From: CAZWHE01 sp964633825
GTDB lineage: Bacteria > Planctomycetota > B15-G4 > CAYZWU01
DNA: 14,591 nt
Assembly (NCBI GenBank): GCA_964633825.1
Contig: CAZWHE010000106.1
Span: forward strand, 1 to 14,591
Reading direction: 5' to 3'
The notes beneath the pieces are model-generated. The model ran no database searches. It saw nothing but the letters and a program-made list of their open reading frames with translations, and was not told where the DNA came from. The stretch's first letter is position 1, and each line of letters starts with the position of its first letter. Shown piece after piece: positions 13,426 through 14,591 of the stretch. The position numbers and the translations under genes were made by a program.

Positions 13426-14591
13426 TCACTGGATCGTCTGCGAAACCAGCTCTCCGACACGGCACGTGGCCGGCTCCACGCTCTGCAAGAGCGGTACAAG
13501 ACCCGAGGCCGCGAAGGGTATGTAGACCGTGGTCTCGATCCTGCCGTCCGCGTCCGCCGTGACCGTGGCGAGGAGCTTCGCACCGGCGATATCCACCGTC
13601 GCACCGCAGGGTACGGTCGTGCTTCCCGGGGCAAAGCCGTAGTATATCTCGACGAGGGTGTTCGGCGCGAAACCGAGGCCGAAGAGGGTGTTGCTCCGTC
13701 CGGCGAACCCGGGCTGGAACCCGGAAATCCGCGGCGTGACGAGAACCGGCGTAAGCCTGTAAGCTCGCTGGACGCCGTTGAGTTGACCCGTGCCGGCGAT
13801 CTCGCCGAGCTCGTTGATGTCGCCGGCGCCGGTGAGATCCCAGCCCGTGCCTGCCGGGATCAGCGTGTTGAGGTCAATGACCGTGCCGTTCTCCCAGATC
13901 ACGGCCCTCTTCGTGCCGCCTGCGTCCTCGGCATTGCCCACCACCGCGCTAAAGTCGTTGATCCCCTTGGCTCGTCCGGCCGGGCCGCCGAGGGTTCCGA
14001 GGTCGGTCATCACGCCGTTCTCCCAGAGGAAGGGCCGGTAGCTGCCGGCAAGATCCGCGCTGGCGCCCACGATGCGGTCGAAGTTGTCGATGTCCATGGG
14101 GTCGCAGTAGGTGCCGCCGAGGTTGCCGATGTCGACCATCCCTCCCAACCAGGTCCACAGGAAACCGATGTGGTGATTCTGGGGATCGCGAGTGAATCCC
14201 ACGGCGTGGTTCCAATCGTTCAGCGCCCTGCCCATCGACTCGTACCCGCCCAGGGTGTCGAGGTCGATCCACTGACCGCCGGCACCGATGATGAAGGCGT
14301 GGTAGCGGTAGACATAACCCCACACATCGTCCGAGGTGTAGGTGCCGATGCAGTTGCTGTCTGCGTTGATGTCGTGGACATGGGTGAAGTCGTGGTTGCC
14401 GATATCGATGTCGATGATCGGTCCGCCGTCCCAGAAGTAACCATGCATGCTCAGCGAGCTGAGCGTGTACTTGCCCACGCAGCGATCCAGGTCGTTCAGG
14501 CCGCCGCTCCAGGTGCTGCCCGAGACGGCCGGGAAGATCTCGTGCTGAACCGAGCCATCCCACAGGAAGCTGCGCCACTGGATCCCCCACC
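13426..14591 (-). CDS. HAF-repeat exported protein, C-terminal part (5' end outside window)
   Basis: 387 codons plus two bases are visible and the frame is open to the right edge; a GTG at 14478 is internal, since the upstream residues (SFLWDGSVQHEIF) continue the same repeats. The repeats carry DLDTLGG, DIGNLGG, DLGTLGG and a degenerate DLNTL, spaced 43-44 residues apart (visible residues about 109-115, 153-159, 196-202, 239-243). FLWENG and GINDFSAVVGNA-type stretches lie between them: the HAF repeat (TIGR02913), thought to form beta-propeller-like extracellular structures. The last 100 or so residues (from ISGFQPGFAGRSNTL, with a Cys pair near VPCGATVD and EPATCRVGELV) form a separate beta-sandwich-like domain seen at the ends of secreted proteins. 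The signal peptide would lie outside the window. Role unknown; surface or secreted. Confidence 0.8.
   Translation of the reverse strand, partial: WGIQWRSFLWDGSVQHEIFPAVSGSTWSGGLNDLDRCVGKYTLSSLSMHGYFWDGGPIIDIDIGNHDFTHVHDINADSNCIGTYTSDDVWGYVYRYHAFIIGAGGQWIDLDTLGGYESMGRALNDWNHAVGFTRDPQNHHIGFLWTWLGGMVDIGNLGGTYCDPMDIDNFDRIVGASADLAGSYRPFLWENGVMTDLGTLGGPAGRAKGINDFSAVVGNAEDAGGTKRAVIWENGTVIDLNTLIPAGTGWDLTGAGDINELGEIAGTGQLNGVQRAYRLTPVLVTPRISGFQPGFAGRSNTLFGLGFAPNTLVEIYYGFAPGSTTVPCGATVDIAGAKLLATVTADADGRIETTVYIPFAASGLVPLLQSVEPATCRVGELVSQTIQ

Noticed and set aside
13250..13525. Small ORFs on both strands between the DUF1186 and HAF genes
   Set aside because: They overlap the 3' end of the HAF gene, lack ribosome sites and match nothing I know. 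A minus-strand stretch around 13320-13400 reads somewhat protein-like, but is too short and ends without a start.

Overview
This is a chromosomal window, probably from a Gram-negative bacterium of the Desulfobacterota (deltaproteobacterial) type. That is an inference from the general look of the genes: moderately GC-rich DNA, an NfeD/SPFH pair, a small cysteine-rich protein, a PRiA4-type protein and a HAF-repeat protein. No rRNA, tRNA, CRISPR array or intact transposase gene is visible.

Layout. (1) Left edge, 1-1545: the C-terminal part of a DUF499-family ATPase, a component of restriction/defence-type operons, followed without a gap by a 52-codon ORF that looks like the stump of the next gene. 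(2) 1512-3138: an AT-richer, inserted-looking patch on the minus strand. It holds a two-gene operon (a ribbon-helix-helix-like protein and a coiled-coil/zinc-ribbon protein), then a 162-bp nearly self-complementary element resembling a MITE, then smaller palindromes. (3) 3139-6262: housekeeping-like genes on the plus strand: a divergent Nramp-fold transporter lacking the usual metal-binding residues, an NfeD-like membrane protein and its SPFH (stomatin/QmcA-like) partner, and a 68-residue protein with 12 cysteines. (4) 6391-12306: an accessory block with a clear sigma70-type promoter driving a TPR-like/SNF2 helicase and a coiled-coil/zinc-finger partner. It continues with a decayed AAA_14/DUF4143 ATPase on the minus strand, a PRiA4 ORF-3 protein with extra zinc knuckles, and a protein whose N-terminal half resembles a recombinase core-binding domain. 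A tandem pair of 30-nt hairpins closes the block, and a 12-nt half-unit resembling them lies in the promoter at its start. (5) 12372-14591, minus strand: a DUF1186 HEAT-like protein with an unusual basic tail, and the C-terminal part of a HAF-repeat exported protein running off the right edge.

The least-described unit is the SNF2 helicase with its partner (6477-9971), which looks like a two-component nucleic-acid machine of unknown role. The RHH/zinc-ribbon operon beside the broken DUF499 locus is the second candidate. Nothing here proves a new defence system. Left of the window, the rest of the DUF499 operon would be decisive.
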